A stretch of DNA of 64,000 nt, taken from positions 74,253,057-74,317,056 of the forward strand of contig CP141135.1 in the NCBI GenBank assembly GCA_035236585.1, read 5' to 3'. Source of the DNA: Warburgia ugandensis. Taxonomy: Eukaryota; Streptophyta; Magnoliopsida; Canellales; Canellaceae. The translations under genes were made by a program, and so were the position numbers. Of this stretch, positions 36,900 to 48,878 are shown piece by piece; position 1 is the first letter of the stretch, and each line of letters begins with the position of its first letter. The notes beneath the pieces were generated by a model that saw only the letters and a program-made list of their open reading frames with translations, was not told the DNA's origin and made no database searches.

Positions 36900-39417
36900 T
36901 GTGATACCTCGGGTTTTCTAAAACCTTTTTTCAATATAATAATGTGTCACAACCTGGGTTTTTCTATGATGCAATTTTGATAAAAAGGCAAGATCTCTTG
37001 TTTTATAAATATGAAATGCATGAAAATCTTTCTCATTTGGAAAACAACCTTTCATAAAAACCCATAGTGTTCAAACACATTCTCAATTTATTTAGCCATG
37101 GCAAAGTTTAAATCAATATTATTCCCAAGAAAGTGTTAATCACAAATTTGACTATTAGAGAGTAACTACAATCAAGTAACATTGAAAGATAAGATGAGGG
37201 TTTACTTACTTGTACTTAGTCTGTGTCTCCTAGTACAAACATTCCTTGCCCTTAAGTATTTACTTTGTATCTGAAAAATGTTGAGGATTGGGTGAGTATA
37301 TACTATATTCAGTAGAAGCCTATCACTACTAGTTTTATAAATGCATGAGATATTTTAAAATCATATGCTCATTCAAAACATGTGTATGTTTGAATACCCG
37401 AGTTCAATATTAGTATAAGAATCCATGATCAAATTGAAATACTCATGACTTAAAAGATCACATAATCCAAAATTGAAAGTATCTATATATATGATGACAT
37501 CATGATATGCAATAGATGCTTCATGGAGTCCAACTCATGGATCTCTAGTATGGTATGGTCGATCAACCTCATATTATGCTATATGAAATGCACATAAATC
37601 ATCAAACCATAGGGTCCACTATGCCCATGACCTCCTCGCCGTGTGGTCCCCTGGTACTTGAGGACACTCAGTCATAGCCTCCACGGGGCCTATGACACTT
37701 CGACCCAGTGCCGTGACACCAGTGGTAGCCCCCTGTACCACATGCAGTCGACGTAGGGACTTGCCTCTTTTTGGGCGTGGTACCCATCCACCTAATAGTG
37801 GTAGAGGCCGGGTGGCCAACCTAGACCCCTCGGCATAGTACCCACGGGCTTACTTGCCCAAATCACATAAGATTAATAAGCCAAAACCTCTTGTTAAAAC
37901 TTGTCCTCTTTGGGTCCCTCACAACTGCCTGGCCCTCGGCACTCCAGCGTCTTTTGGCAACCCTCAAGGACATGCAATCTTTGCAAGTACTTAAATCGTG
38001 CAATGTATGCACTCGTTTGCAACCCATATATGTGCATAATGTATATGCAATCATTTCAAAACATGGTTATGTACAAAGCATTTATCATGTATGCTGAATT
38101 AAGTCATGCAAATCAAGTCATATATTTAAAACATATGTTCTCAAAATAATAATAGTTCTTTTTACAGGTTTTAGAGTAATTGGTCTTATTACTTAGGCAT
38201 TAGGGGTTCATCCTTGTGCCTATGGGTGTCCTAAGGTCCTAATTGGGCCTTGGTATCCTTAGTTTTCCAACGTTCTAGTGGTCACGCGTCACCCTCCTAT
38301 TCTAAGGATCATGCCCACCTTTGATTGGGCCTTGATCAGGGATTTTATAGTTTGGATGTGTCTCTGTCGTCGACATGAACACAACGCCTTTTGCGGTGCC
38401 TCAATCGGAGCTCTAGATCTCAAGTTATAAGCGTTTTAGTATCGTATATACATAGAGTCTTAAAGACAAAAAAAACGGAATGCTAGGGCGCTGCGCGTCT
38501 GCGACGTGCGCCCCAGCTTCCTTAAGTAACCAAAAGTCGACGTTTTGCTAGCGTACTGTGCGTCTGCGGCGTGCGCCTCAACGAGCGCATCTGTAGTCGG
38601 CGGTACGCTCCGCCCGTCTGTCTCTTTAGCAGGCGCGTCCCTAGACGCGCTCGTTTGGTTTTTCAAACGAAGACGACGTGGAACGTTCCGACTAGAATGT
38701 TCCGTCATCTAGGGGACCGGGGCATCTTCAGGACACCCTGGTTCGACCCCTGTCGAACCAGTGCGGCCCAGGGAACGTCCCTGGGTCCTTGGTGGCTCTC
38801 CTGGGCTCCGTTTTGCATAGTTTTTCATGCAAAAACTTAGGGGAATTGACCTTGGAACTATGGGGGAGATGGGTTTTGAGCGATCTCGGACGTACCTGGC
38901 TCGTTGCTGGGTTTTTCTCCTCATTTTCCCCTCTAGGTCACTGCTTCACGACTGATTTTCTCCAAGGTTTTGGGCTGTTATTAGAGGCACCCAAGAACTC
39001 TATTTATAAAGCTAAGAGAGGGTTCTGGAGGGGCCTCTCACCGCCTTTGAATGGCAGTGGAGAAACCTCCAGAATGATAGTGATTTCTCTCCAAATCACC
39101 GCCGTTCTAGAACCCTCTAGAGGTTGAAGACAGCGGGGTGCCCGTATCAAAACGGCCCCCTGTGTTTTTCAAGTTAAGTCGTTTTTGTTAAATTTACAGT
39201 TTTGCCCCTAAACGTCAAAGGGCCATATCTTGCTCATTTTAACTCCGTTTTAGGTGATTTTGGTCTCGTTGGATTTCTTTTTCTGAGATGCATCTAATGG
39301 CGCCACTTTTTGGACCAAATTTCTGGGTTCAATCAAGGTGAATGTTCAAATGACTAAAATGCCCTTTTCTTTAAAAACTGAACTTTTCATTGCTAAACTT
39401 GGAATTTCAATATTACA
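36900..39417. mobile_element. LTR-like retroelement fossil 1
   Basis: Begins tgtgatacctcgggttttct and ends ttcaatattaca, consistent with the TG...CA of a long terminal repeat, about 2.5 kb. It shares with the next two segments a gggtggccaacct block, a GC-rich block of gcgtctgcgacgtgcgc type, and a late block resembling tcataactccgttt. No protease, reverse transcriptase or integrase reading is present, so it is a solo LTR or a gutted non-autonomous element. Ty3/Gypsy origin is a guess from length and the taacaccc-like start. Old and broken. Confidence 0.5.
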
Positions 39418-39886
39418 AAATTAGAGTCATTACATAATGATAATAATATGTTTAATAAATTAGACGAGATCCCTGAGATAGAAAAACTAGCATTTAGTAT
39501 AAATCCCATAATCATTTAAACAGAAATGCCCAAAGTGAAAACCCCGAGGGTCATCCAAGTCCAAAACCACGGCAATAAACAAAACCAAAACGTTGTAATA
39601 CAAAGCATGCTCAATTTAAAACCACATCTAATCAGAACATCAGTCATGAAAGAGGTAACAATAGAAAAAACGTCCATAATCCCCAGGGTTCCATCCATAA
39701 TCACCACATCCACACACACATGTGTAAGTAAATATACATTACACAAAAAGTGTGGGTCCAATACCATCCACATAACAATGTCCATGTACAACTCAAAAGA
39801 AGTCTAATTACAAGTAAAAGAGACATACACTAAGTCAGTCTCTGGAGTGCTAGACGGTAGATGGTCCTCATGGTCCTCACTAAGTC
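39418..39886. other. Short segment between LTR-like fossils
   Basis: AT-rich, about 470 bp, with no feature identified. It may belong to the interior or edge of the adjoining retroelement fossils. Confidence 0.3.
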
Positions 39887-42554
39887 TATAACACCCGGGA
39901 TTTTATGATATTTTTTAATATATTAATAATAATAGCATTTGGGATCCCATGAGAAAAAGTTTTTATTAATTTGTTTACTAAAACATTTCTTGAAAACCTC
40001 CGGGTGTTATTTTCTTTTTCCAAAACATCAAAATTTAATTCACAACATAAGTATAATTTCATGATAATAGAATTGATTAATAAACATGTCAATCCACATC
40101 AAAATGCACCAGCTCTTTTATTTTCAAACCAATAAATATCCAAAACACAATAATAATATGGCCCAGGGTCTATCCATCATAACATCCCATTAAATGTCCA
40201 TCAAATCTATAATATATAGTATACAGTCCATAAAGAAATTCAAATGATAATCTTGTTTATTAACTCACATCACTGTCTATCAATCAAGTAAAGGAATCCC
40301 CCACTGCTATCATAGTTTCTCAACGGTCTTGCCCTTTCTGATGTCGAGCTCGAGATCTAAGGCATTGCAAAACAAAGCAATGCCTCAGCAAGCTATTGCT
40401 TGTGCAGGTACATAAACAATAAATGAAATAACAGTAACGACAAAATAAAAGAAATAAAATCATTATAACTCATGCCAACATAGTATCAATTTCTCAAGTA
40501 TACTAAAACATGTGTTCCACAGATTTAAAATATGATATGAATCAATGTAAATGAGCATACAATAATAATGACACCATAAGGTAATGGGTCCCACAAGCGT
40601 CATATAAATAAATATCACTGATCATGAGTACTCATATCCAACCTCTGAGTATCGTCACACCCAGGCATATCATCTCATCACCATGCTCATCATGCAAGCA
40701 CACAAAATAAGAGTATGGACCGTCATGCCACAATGGCAACCCTCCATGGGTCTCAACCACCATCGCTCCTAGTCGACACTATAACAGGAGACTTAGCGTC
40801 CGTTCCTGTGGAAAGGCTCGGACCGGTAGTGTGGACTATCCATGTTACAAACCCCTACTAAATGTCATCTACAAGCAGGTGTCTATTATATCAAAATCTC
40901 ATCACATCACAAATCTCGGAGGGAGGGTGGCCAACCCTATCCCTCCTAGCATGACGCCCATTGGGTCAGAGCACCCGTCATAAAACACAAAACACAGAAA
41001 TCATCCCGGGGTTAGCCTATAAAAGGAGCAGCCACCAAGTCTCCACTTTTCTTTCTCATACAAATCCATCAATTTCAATGATGTAATAAAGAAAAGGAAT
41101 TTCTAATTATATATAATAAATAATATCATCTCATAAAATCATCGGATCATAAAACCATTCGACACATGATTGAAATCAAGTAACAATCATAGTAAAAAGC
41201 TCGATGTCTCACAAAATCAGCGACTAATAATAAGTGTCATGTAAATCAAACTCAACCATAATGCTATAATAGATGCATGGTTTTGAAAATCAAAATAAAA
41301 CATTAATTGTTGTCACCTACCTTGACATAAGATCACTCTGTTCGCTCGTAAAATCCCTTTAACTTATATGTTCGGATGCACCTGTCAATGTCACATCACT
41401 ATTTTTAAAAAATTTCTAAAGTAAAAGTGGTTATTTATAAGTTTTTAAGTTAAATCTATGTTTGCATCGTCAATACGGTCACAACGTGCAGCGAGGATGC
41501 GCCACGTGCGTCAGGGTCGCCAGGACGCTGCGTGTCCCGACCTCCCGAGACAACACACACGGCACGTGACGATGGGTGCCCGTGTGGCGTCTCTGTTGGG
41601 GCGTCGCGCCAGGGCGCCGACGCTGTCGACACCACCGAAGAAGATGACAGGATTCTGGTTTTCTCCGGTAAGCCTATAGGTGTCCAAACCTTGCGATTTT
41701 TGTACCATTTTTCTTAGAATTTCGTCTACATTTCATTTTTACCCTCCTTTTGCATTGATTTTTTTGAAAACTATGTTTTTTATGCGATTTTTTTCCCATG
41801 TTCCTAAAACTTCCCTAGGTACTATTTTTCACTTTTTTCGACAATAATAGTCGTTGAATCTTTCCCAAATTTAAAGGGTTTGATCTTGGGTTTCTTGTAC
41901 GCTAGATGGACGGTCCGATTTGAAATCAAACATGGTTTCATCAATGAATTTGCGCTCCAACAGTAGCATAAACAAGGTTCCCAGGAAAAACATAGTTTTT
42001 CGTATTTTTCCTGTATTTTCTATTATATATATACATATAAAATATAAAATTTTAGGGAATACGGATTACCTTGATTCACTGGTGGTTGCCAATGTTGTCG
42101 AAGCCCTACTCGCCAGAAAATTGGAAATTTTTCAGAGCTAGGATTTTGGGAAAAAACTCAGTGAAAACGGGAAAGGTGATGGTGATTAAGGCCATGAGGA
42201 GGGAGATATAGGTTGTGATGGTAAAGAGAAAGGGAAAGGGAAAGGGAAACTCTTCCCTTTCACATCTCCTTCCGACGATTTCTCCGTCAAATTTGCCGGA
42301 GCTGGTAGAAACGTGTAGAAGAAGGTGGTGTCATTATCAATTCAGGCCCCTGTGTTTTACGTCTCTACCAGTTTACCAAAATACCCTTATAACTTCAACG
42401 GCTCATAACTCCTTCGTTTGAGCTCCGTTTTCCTCATTCTTTATGGTGTTGGAATCCTATCGACGAGTGCTTTCTAATTTTTAAGTTTTCAGGATCAAAT
42501 TCCATCTATAAATTTTTATTTATCTAATTTATACCAAAATTTAAGGATATTACA
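39887..42554. mobile_element. LTR-like retroelement fossil 2
   Basis: Begins tataacacccgggatttta and ends taaggatattaca, about 2.7 kb, same orientation and same family as fossil 1. It shares gatctaaggcattgcaaaac with fossil 3, and gagggtggccaaccctatcc with both neighbours. It also has a GC-rich block at 41460-41650 and the downstream phrase aagggtttgatcttgggttt. No polyprotein is seen; it looks like an old solo LTR or a remnant. Confidence 0.5.
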
Positions 42555-42820
42555 TCCTAGTTAGCCTTGGCCGATGAGGGCGGGCCAAAAGATGGGGTCT
42601 CTGAGGTTGGCAGGCTTCTAGGCAAGGTGAGGTGCTTAGAGTTAGTCCCACATTGCTAAGGAGAGAGTTTCTAGGCTGTTGATAAAGGTTTGGAAGAACA
42701 AAACCGTGCGGGGGCTAGGTGATGTGGACCCCAATCTCCAGAGCGGACAATATAGTTGTGTGTGGGGCCCTTAGGTCATTACAAAGTCAATGTTGCTCCA
42801 CCTATTTTTCCTTAGCGCTA
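42555..42820. mobile_element. Retroelement-like segment
   Basis: Contains agttagtcccacattgctaa and agcggacaatatagttgtg, phrases common in non-coding ends of plant LTR retroelements. Boundaries are not defined. Fossil, no coding parts. Confidence 0.35.
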
Positions 42821-42824
42821 TCAC

Positions 42825-45800
42825 ACTCCAAATCTAAGGCATTGTAAAACAAACCAATGCATTAGTAAGCTACTGCTTTTATAGGTTATTACAAGTAATA
42901 AAATGTATGATAAAATAGTTTGGATAAGGTGTCGATATCATGGCGAGTCTTATAGAGTAAATCATTTACAAGGTACATTAAATCATCAGGTATCCATAAT
43001 GAATCGCGCATGAAAACTCATGAGTCTAAACAAAATAATAATAAACAAAGCATACTTTACACCTGAATAAAATAATATCAAATCTAATCACCATGGCATG
43101 CAAGGCATGAGTAATACATAGATATACATCCATCAAAGTAAATAAAAATCGTATCCACATTATAATATAAATGCATGTCATGATAAATAGGGTATCATGC
43201 ATAATCAAGCCCTAAGAGTGTCCCATTACACTAATATCACTACCAATAAGCACTCATTCTAATTCCAGGGTTCCTCACCTATAGCTCTCATACCAGATAG
43301 CTCGCTCAACCCATAGGCCCGCCCACATCTGGACACCCATATAGGCTTCCCCAATATATCAATACCACATATAATCCTAGGGTTCCTCACCTGTAGCTTA
43401 CACACCAAGTAGCACACTCAGCCCGTAGACACGCCCACATAGGCTTCACCCAATATACACATGAGCACCAAAATAAGAATATGGATTGCTATGCTGCAAT
43501 GGCAACCACCCCGGGATATAAACTACCGCCACTTGCTTCCAACACCGAAATGGGAGACTCTTGTGTCTGCTGAGGCATAAGAGTTGGTCAGAATTGCATG
43601 GGTGGCCTTCCCATGATTATCACAAATAGCACATGATTGCCCACATATCAAAGCTGGTGTTCATAATATATAAGTTCAAAAGGCGGGTGGCCAACCCTAC
43701 AACCCTCCTAGCATAACATGTTCCAGGCAAAAATACCCATCATAAAACAGAGACAAAATCAATATAAATCATGAAAATCTACATGTGTAAATAATCTCAA
43801 TGATATTAAAACAAAACATACTAATATCTCATCATTCATATGCTAAAGCATGAAAAAATCATGTGGATCAAGATGTCATAAGATTAATCGTGCATGATAA
43901 AAGCATTTTCATGAAAACATGATGGCATAAAACTAATGCTTCAAAGTTCCCAAATAACATATCATACTTTGCAAAAGTCATGAAAATTTCCAAGCGTAAT
44001 CACCTACCTCAAAAACATGGTACTCTAATCAAATGCATAGGCTATATCAACTTACTCACTCTGATGTACCTGTCATACCATAAATCACACTAAGTCATCC
44101 AATCACTTGTTGTTGTTAAATCCCAAAAATATGTTTATCCAAGTGATGATTTCCCAAATCTGGTAGTTAATCCCAAATTAAAGGTCCAAATCATCTTATT
44201 AAACCTCAATTAAATCAATCCTGGACTAGATGTTGGTTTTTCTAATATTTAGACAATCATCAGTCTTCTTTGATCATCTATATAAGTCATGATTCATTCA
44301 ATTAGTGTTCCTTGATCAATAAAGAATCAATTCTTTCATCTCGTGAAGTTTGAATACAATCCAACCATTGGATCGTTCTTTATTACTCATATTTAATGTT
44401 TGATCATCAATTCTAATCCTGTCCATCATAATCAACCCAATTTCTATGTTTATTTAGTAATCCATGTGTATGTTCATGATTATGCGTCAATCTAACATTA
44501 GATCGACAGTTAAGATCACTTTTCTTGACAATTACTTGAGATATGTTCTTCTAATTTCCTAAATTATCTCACATTTGATGTATACAATTATTTGTAAAGC
44601 CAAATCATCAATTAATTGGGCTAATCTAAGTTATTGGATATTATTTTGTAATTTGATCAATTTAAAAGTGGTCAAATCAAATTTTTAATGCTAAATCTAG
44701 GTCCGCATCATTGAGATAAACTCAAAGAATGTCTTGAATCATAATTTAGACCTCTGTAACTCCCACAATTGAGACTTTAGTGTTTCAAATCAAATGAACG
44801 GTCCAGAATTAATTTTGGATTAAATAAATCTAAAAATGGCATCATGGGGATGCGCACACATGACATGCATACAGAACGCATCCTGTGTGCATCTTTGTTG
44901 TCGGGATGCAAGAGTTCCCGGAACGCACCCCTCATGCATCTCTATCAATGGGACAAACACACTTTCTGTCGCCACAAGAGACAACGCAAGTGCAGTCTGC
45001 ACCCGTGCAATCACACAGGGCATCTCCAACTAGTGTCCTAGATGTCTAAAACACTGTCGCCATCGCCAGAGACAACGACCAAATTTCGGTCGGCGTCAAC
45101 AATGCATACAGTCTCCAAATCTCATGATTTTTATGTCATTTTGATTAGATTTTTGTGTATTTTCATTTTATAATACTTTTATCAACTGATTTGGCCTAAA
45201 TTTGGGATTTTTAACAGATTTTATGAAGTTTATAAATTTTTCCCTTCTTACTGTTTTTCAAGTTTTTTGGCTTCATCAACCATTGAATTTTCATGAAAAT
45301 TGAAGGGTTTGTTCTTAAGTTCATTATACACAAGATAAACGGTTCATATCACCAATCTAACATTGTTATGGGGGCTGTTTTTTACAAAAATAGTAACTCT
45401 CAAAGGTTCGCCCAAAAACAGCATCAGTTGCCTTTTTCGGTGGAAATAAAACTAAAATCATCAAAATACAGTCAATGGAAAGGAGAGGGAAGGGAATAGG
45501 GGCCTATTGGGTGAAGGCTGGCTGAGAAACACCAGTTTCCGTCACCGCACGGGAGGGGGAGTGGTTGCGGCGTCATCGCCAGAGGCACGGGAAACGAGGC
45601 CAAATAAATGCACGGGGGAAAACTGAGAGGAGAATTAAACAGGGAGAGGTGCATTTAATGATAAATCTAGGTCCTTATGAACTCAAAGAATGTCTTGGAT
45701 CATAATTTGACCTCTATAACTCCCACAATTGAGATTTTAGTGTTTTAGATCAAATGGATGGTCCCAGAATTAATTTTGGATTAAATAAATCTAAAAATGG

Positions 45801-46762
45801 CATCACGGGGACGTGTGTGCATGACATGCGTACGAAACACGTCCCGCGTGTGTCTTTGTCGTCGGGACGCAAAGTGCCCGGAACGCACCCCTCATGCATC
45901 TGTATCACCGAGACTCACGCGCTTTCCGTCACCGCAAGAGATGACGCAAGTACAGTCTGCACACGTGCAGTCATGCAGGGCATCTCCAACTAGCATCCTA
46001 GATGTTTGAAACACCATCGTCGTCGCCAAAGACGACGACCAAATTCCGATCGCCGTCAACAACGCATACAATCTCCAAATCTTATGATTTTTTATGTCAT
46101 TTTGATTAGATTTTTGTGTATTTTCATTTTATAATACTTTTATCAACTGATTTTGTCTAAATCTAGGGGTTTTAATAGATTTTATGAAGTTTATAAATTT
46201 TTCCCTTCTTATTGCTTTTCAAGTTTTTTGGCTTCATGAACTGTTAAATTTTCACAAGAATTGAAGGGTTTGTTCTTAAGTTCATCATACACAAGATGAA
46301 TGGTTCATATCACCAATCTAACATCGTTATGGGGGCTGTTTTTTTTTTTTTCAAAAATGGTAACTTTCAAAGGTTCACCTAAAAACAGCATCGGTCGCCT
46401 TTTTCGTGGAAATAAAACTGAAATTATCAAAATACAATCAATGGAAAGGAGAGGGAAGGGAATAGGGGCCTATCGGGTGAAGGCTGGCTGAGAAACACTA
46501 GTTTTCATCACCGAGGGAGTGGTTGCGGCGTTGTCTTTGCTGGAGGCACAGGAAATGGGGCCATATAAATGCACGGCGGAAAACCGAGAGGAGAATTAAA
46601 TGAGGAGAATGCTAGGTCCGCATCATCGAGATAAACTCAAAGAATGTCTTGGATCATAATTTGACCTCTGTAACTCCTACAATTGAGATTTTAGTGTTTC
46701 AGATCAAATGGACTGTCCCAGAATTAATTCTAGATTAAATAAATCTAAAAATGGCATCACCC
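42825..46762. mobile_element. LTR-like retroelement fossil 3, with internal triplication
   Basis: Starts near ccaaatctaaggcattgtaaaac and matches fossil 2 block by block: aaggcattg, then tggcaaccac-ccgggatataaac, then gcgggtggccaaccctac, and later gaagggtttgttcttaagttc. Its 3' half is present about two and a bit times in tandem (listed separately). Outer boundaries are uncertain. No polyprotein is visible. Old and broken. Confidence 0.5.
44690..46762. repeat. Tandem repeat, about 955-961-bp unit, 2.15 copies, inside LTR-like fossil 3
   Basis: The block taaatctaggtccgcatcat - actcaaagaatgtcttg - aattaattttggattaaat - ctaaaaatggcatca begins near 44690, again near 45660 and again near 46612. 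The word aaaatggcatca falls at 44833, 45794 and 46748. The first two copies are complete with about a tenth of positions changed, many of them C/T or G/A. The third is only about 150 bp. The unit includes the GC-rich block and the gaagggtttgttcttaag segment. Confidence 0.85.
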
Positions 46763-48878
46763 ACTTTTCTATTTAAATTCTAATACTTGTAGCATATGCA
46801 TTATGCTTCGTCAAGGTAATTAGTTTATCCTCAAAGGTTAGTTAACATCCCGCATTTACGAACCCCCTTGACCTCCCCGCATCACATGCTTCACCTTTAA
46901 ATTTTATCATTTTATCTTTCTTCTGTAAAGTTTGATTAAAGACCCAAGGCCCCATGGCTCATCAGATAATTAAGCTTCCTGCCTGTTAAGGACACGTCCT
47001 CTTAAAAAAACTATTCAACTGAACCTGAAGGAGTATGTGATCATATATAGGTAGTGTTGTTGTACCACTAACTAAAGCCTTAAAGAGAATAGTCATATTA
47101 CCTCAAACTAAAAAGGGCTAAAGACTAAATTGAAAAACTCGTAAATCCAGCCTAGCACTCTATTCAGGCAAAAGACATGGCGGTAACTCTAAAACCCTAA
47201 GCAATTGTACGATCATGAATATGGGCAGCTGTGTGTTGTCGACCCCAAATTCGCACCTTATTGATGTACATCTTCATAATAAAAACAGCCAACCCAATAA
47301 AAGTCGATGCATTTAGAATGATCCTAGCTACTTATTTTGAGTCATTAAAAAATTAAATAAAAATAGATTATTGCTATTTTTTTATCATTAACACAGGCTA
47401 AAGGCATCCAATGGATATAAAATTTGCTCTCTATTCTATCTAAGCCATTCCAGATATGATGAATGGCTTAGATCTATAGAGCAAAGCTTCACTACCCTTG
47501 AAACAAGGGCATGACTTAATATATTGCATCAAGATTGAATCACCATTCCCTTTTTATAAAACGGCAAAGTTGTTCCTAGTTTAGAAGCCAAATGGGGCTG
47601 TTTGCAATGGGAATATAAATCATGGATTAAGTTGTTCTAGAAAATTTTTCTAGCTATTTGTACAGTTAAATATGCATGAAATTGTTCAAACATAGATAAA
47701 ATAGCCTTAAAAGCTTCGCTATTTGCTCTTGAACAATTTTGCCTATGCTTTAGGATGTAAATAGTAGGGAAACTTTTCACCATTCTAAAATAACTTAATC
47801 CACAATTCTTATTTCCGTTCCAAACAGCCTTTTGGGGGAATATATGCAACTTCAAATTCCAATTTCTTTGTTTTGTTTTCAGAAGAATAAATCTTGCTTT
47901 CATCGCTGAGGCCTTTCGTCCCCTAATTGGGATAAGGTGTTGATGATGATGATCTTTGAGGCCTTTCCTAGCTAGGCAGTGCGCCAAAATTCATTTCCAC
48001 TAACAAGCTTTCGTTTTGTGTGGTATAAAATGGACGGCTTAAACTTCTCAAAAATGGAAAGTGGAAAAAGCTTCACAAAAAAAAAGTCAGGACTGTTTGA
48101 TTCTTAGCCACATTTGGGGAGACAGTACAGCCGGCATCTACACCAGCTCATGGACTAAAGACAGTAACAGATGAACCACAGCTCCGAGAAACGACCCATT
48201 GCAAACTACCTTCTCTGGCCGCTGTAAGACTAGCAATCACAGGTTTGCATACTTAGCACTCCAGCCTCTTCTCCTCTCTGGGCTATCAGAAAGAGAATCC
48301 AGTAGATATGTTGGCTTTGGAACCAAAAAAATTTAAACTAGGCTCGGCCAACTGGAATGTATGGTCTCCATATAAGAGATTAAAAGCATTCATCGACCTA
48401 AGACGAAAAGAAAAGTTTATTGCCAGTGGTTTGTTATTGCCGATAAAGATCTTTAAACCTCGCTGACTGCTTGCGAGAAACAACATTTTCAGTTGAACCA
48501 TTTTCAATTCTTCAGCTGTATTTCAGGCCGTAGAATTCAGTGAATGGAATCCATGTTAAACTTCATTTTCTTGCCTCTCAAGTTATGGAACCACTTTCTG
48601 AGACTGACAAGAAACCATGTTCTAAGTTCACTGCATTTTCAGTAGCTAGCTGCATACCCAAACAGCAGGCGGCATATGCAGTCTGCCGTACCAACCATCT
48701 TCCAGGGCATCAAATCCACCAGATTGATCTTCAGGATCAAATCACTAATCTTAGGGTTAAGACCTATAATCAACCGGAAGGCCATGAGAAAGAAAAAGGG
48801 TGCCAAAAAACAGAAAAGAAAAAGCAATCCACCATAATCTGAACCCAGATAAGTACACTTGCTCTACCCACCGAATTT
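46763..48878. other. Spacer and 3' region of the RING gene
   Basis: Includes the dispersed repeat at 47290-47512 (related to 19790-20135) and a LINE micro-insertion at 47907-47967. No additional gene is seen. The stretch next to 48878 should be the RING-gene 3' UTR on the minus strand. Confidence 0.4.
47907..47967 (+). mobile_element. 39-bp RTE LINE 3'-end micro-insertion with 11-bp direct repeats
   Basis: The word tgaggcctttc lies at 47907-47917 and 47957-47967. Between them 39 bases read gtcccctaattgggataagg then tgttgatgatgatgatctt, the 3' terminus of the RTE LINE found complete-ended at 53733, with its GAT microsatellite tail. Confidence 0.8.

Noticed and set aside
37619-39127. Several open frames of 60-110 codons
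   Set aside because: They lie in a GC-rich part of a retroelement-like fossil where stops are rare; overlapping in both strands with no known motif.
36900-42554. Fossils 1 and 2 as the two LTRs of one element
   Set aside because: They are only family-level relatives, the space between is about 470 bp without primer-binding or coding signals, and no shared target duplication was found.
44836-45993. Paired similar open frames of 65-79 codons about 960 bp apart
   Set aside because: They repeat only because the DNA is tandemly duplicated; no conserved protein signal, and they sit in a retroelement fossil.
46940-47030. tRNA-like phrase (ccatggctcatcagataatt)
   Set aside because: Weak A-box likeness only, no B-box at the right spacing.
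48540-48842. Open frame of 100 codons downstream of the RING gene
   Set aside because: No similarity to a known protein and it lies in the expected 3' UTR, antisense to the gene.
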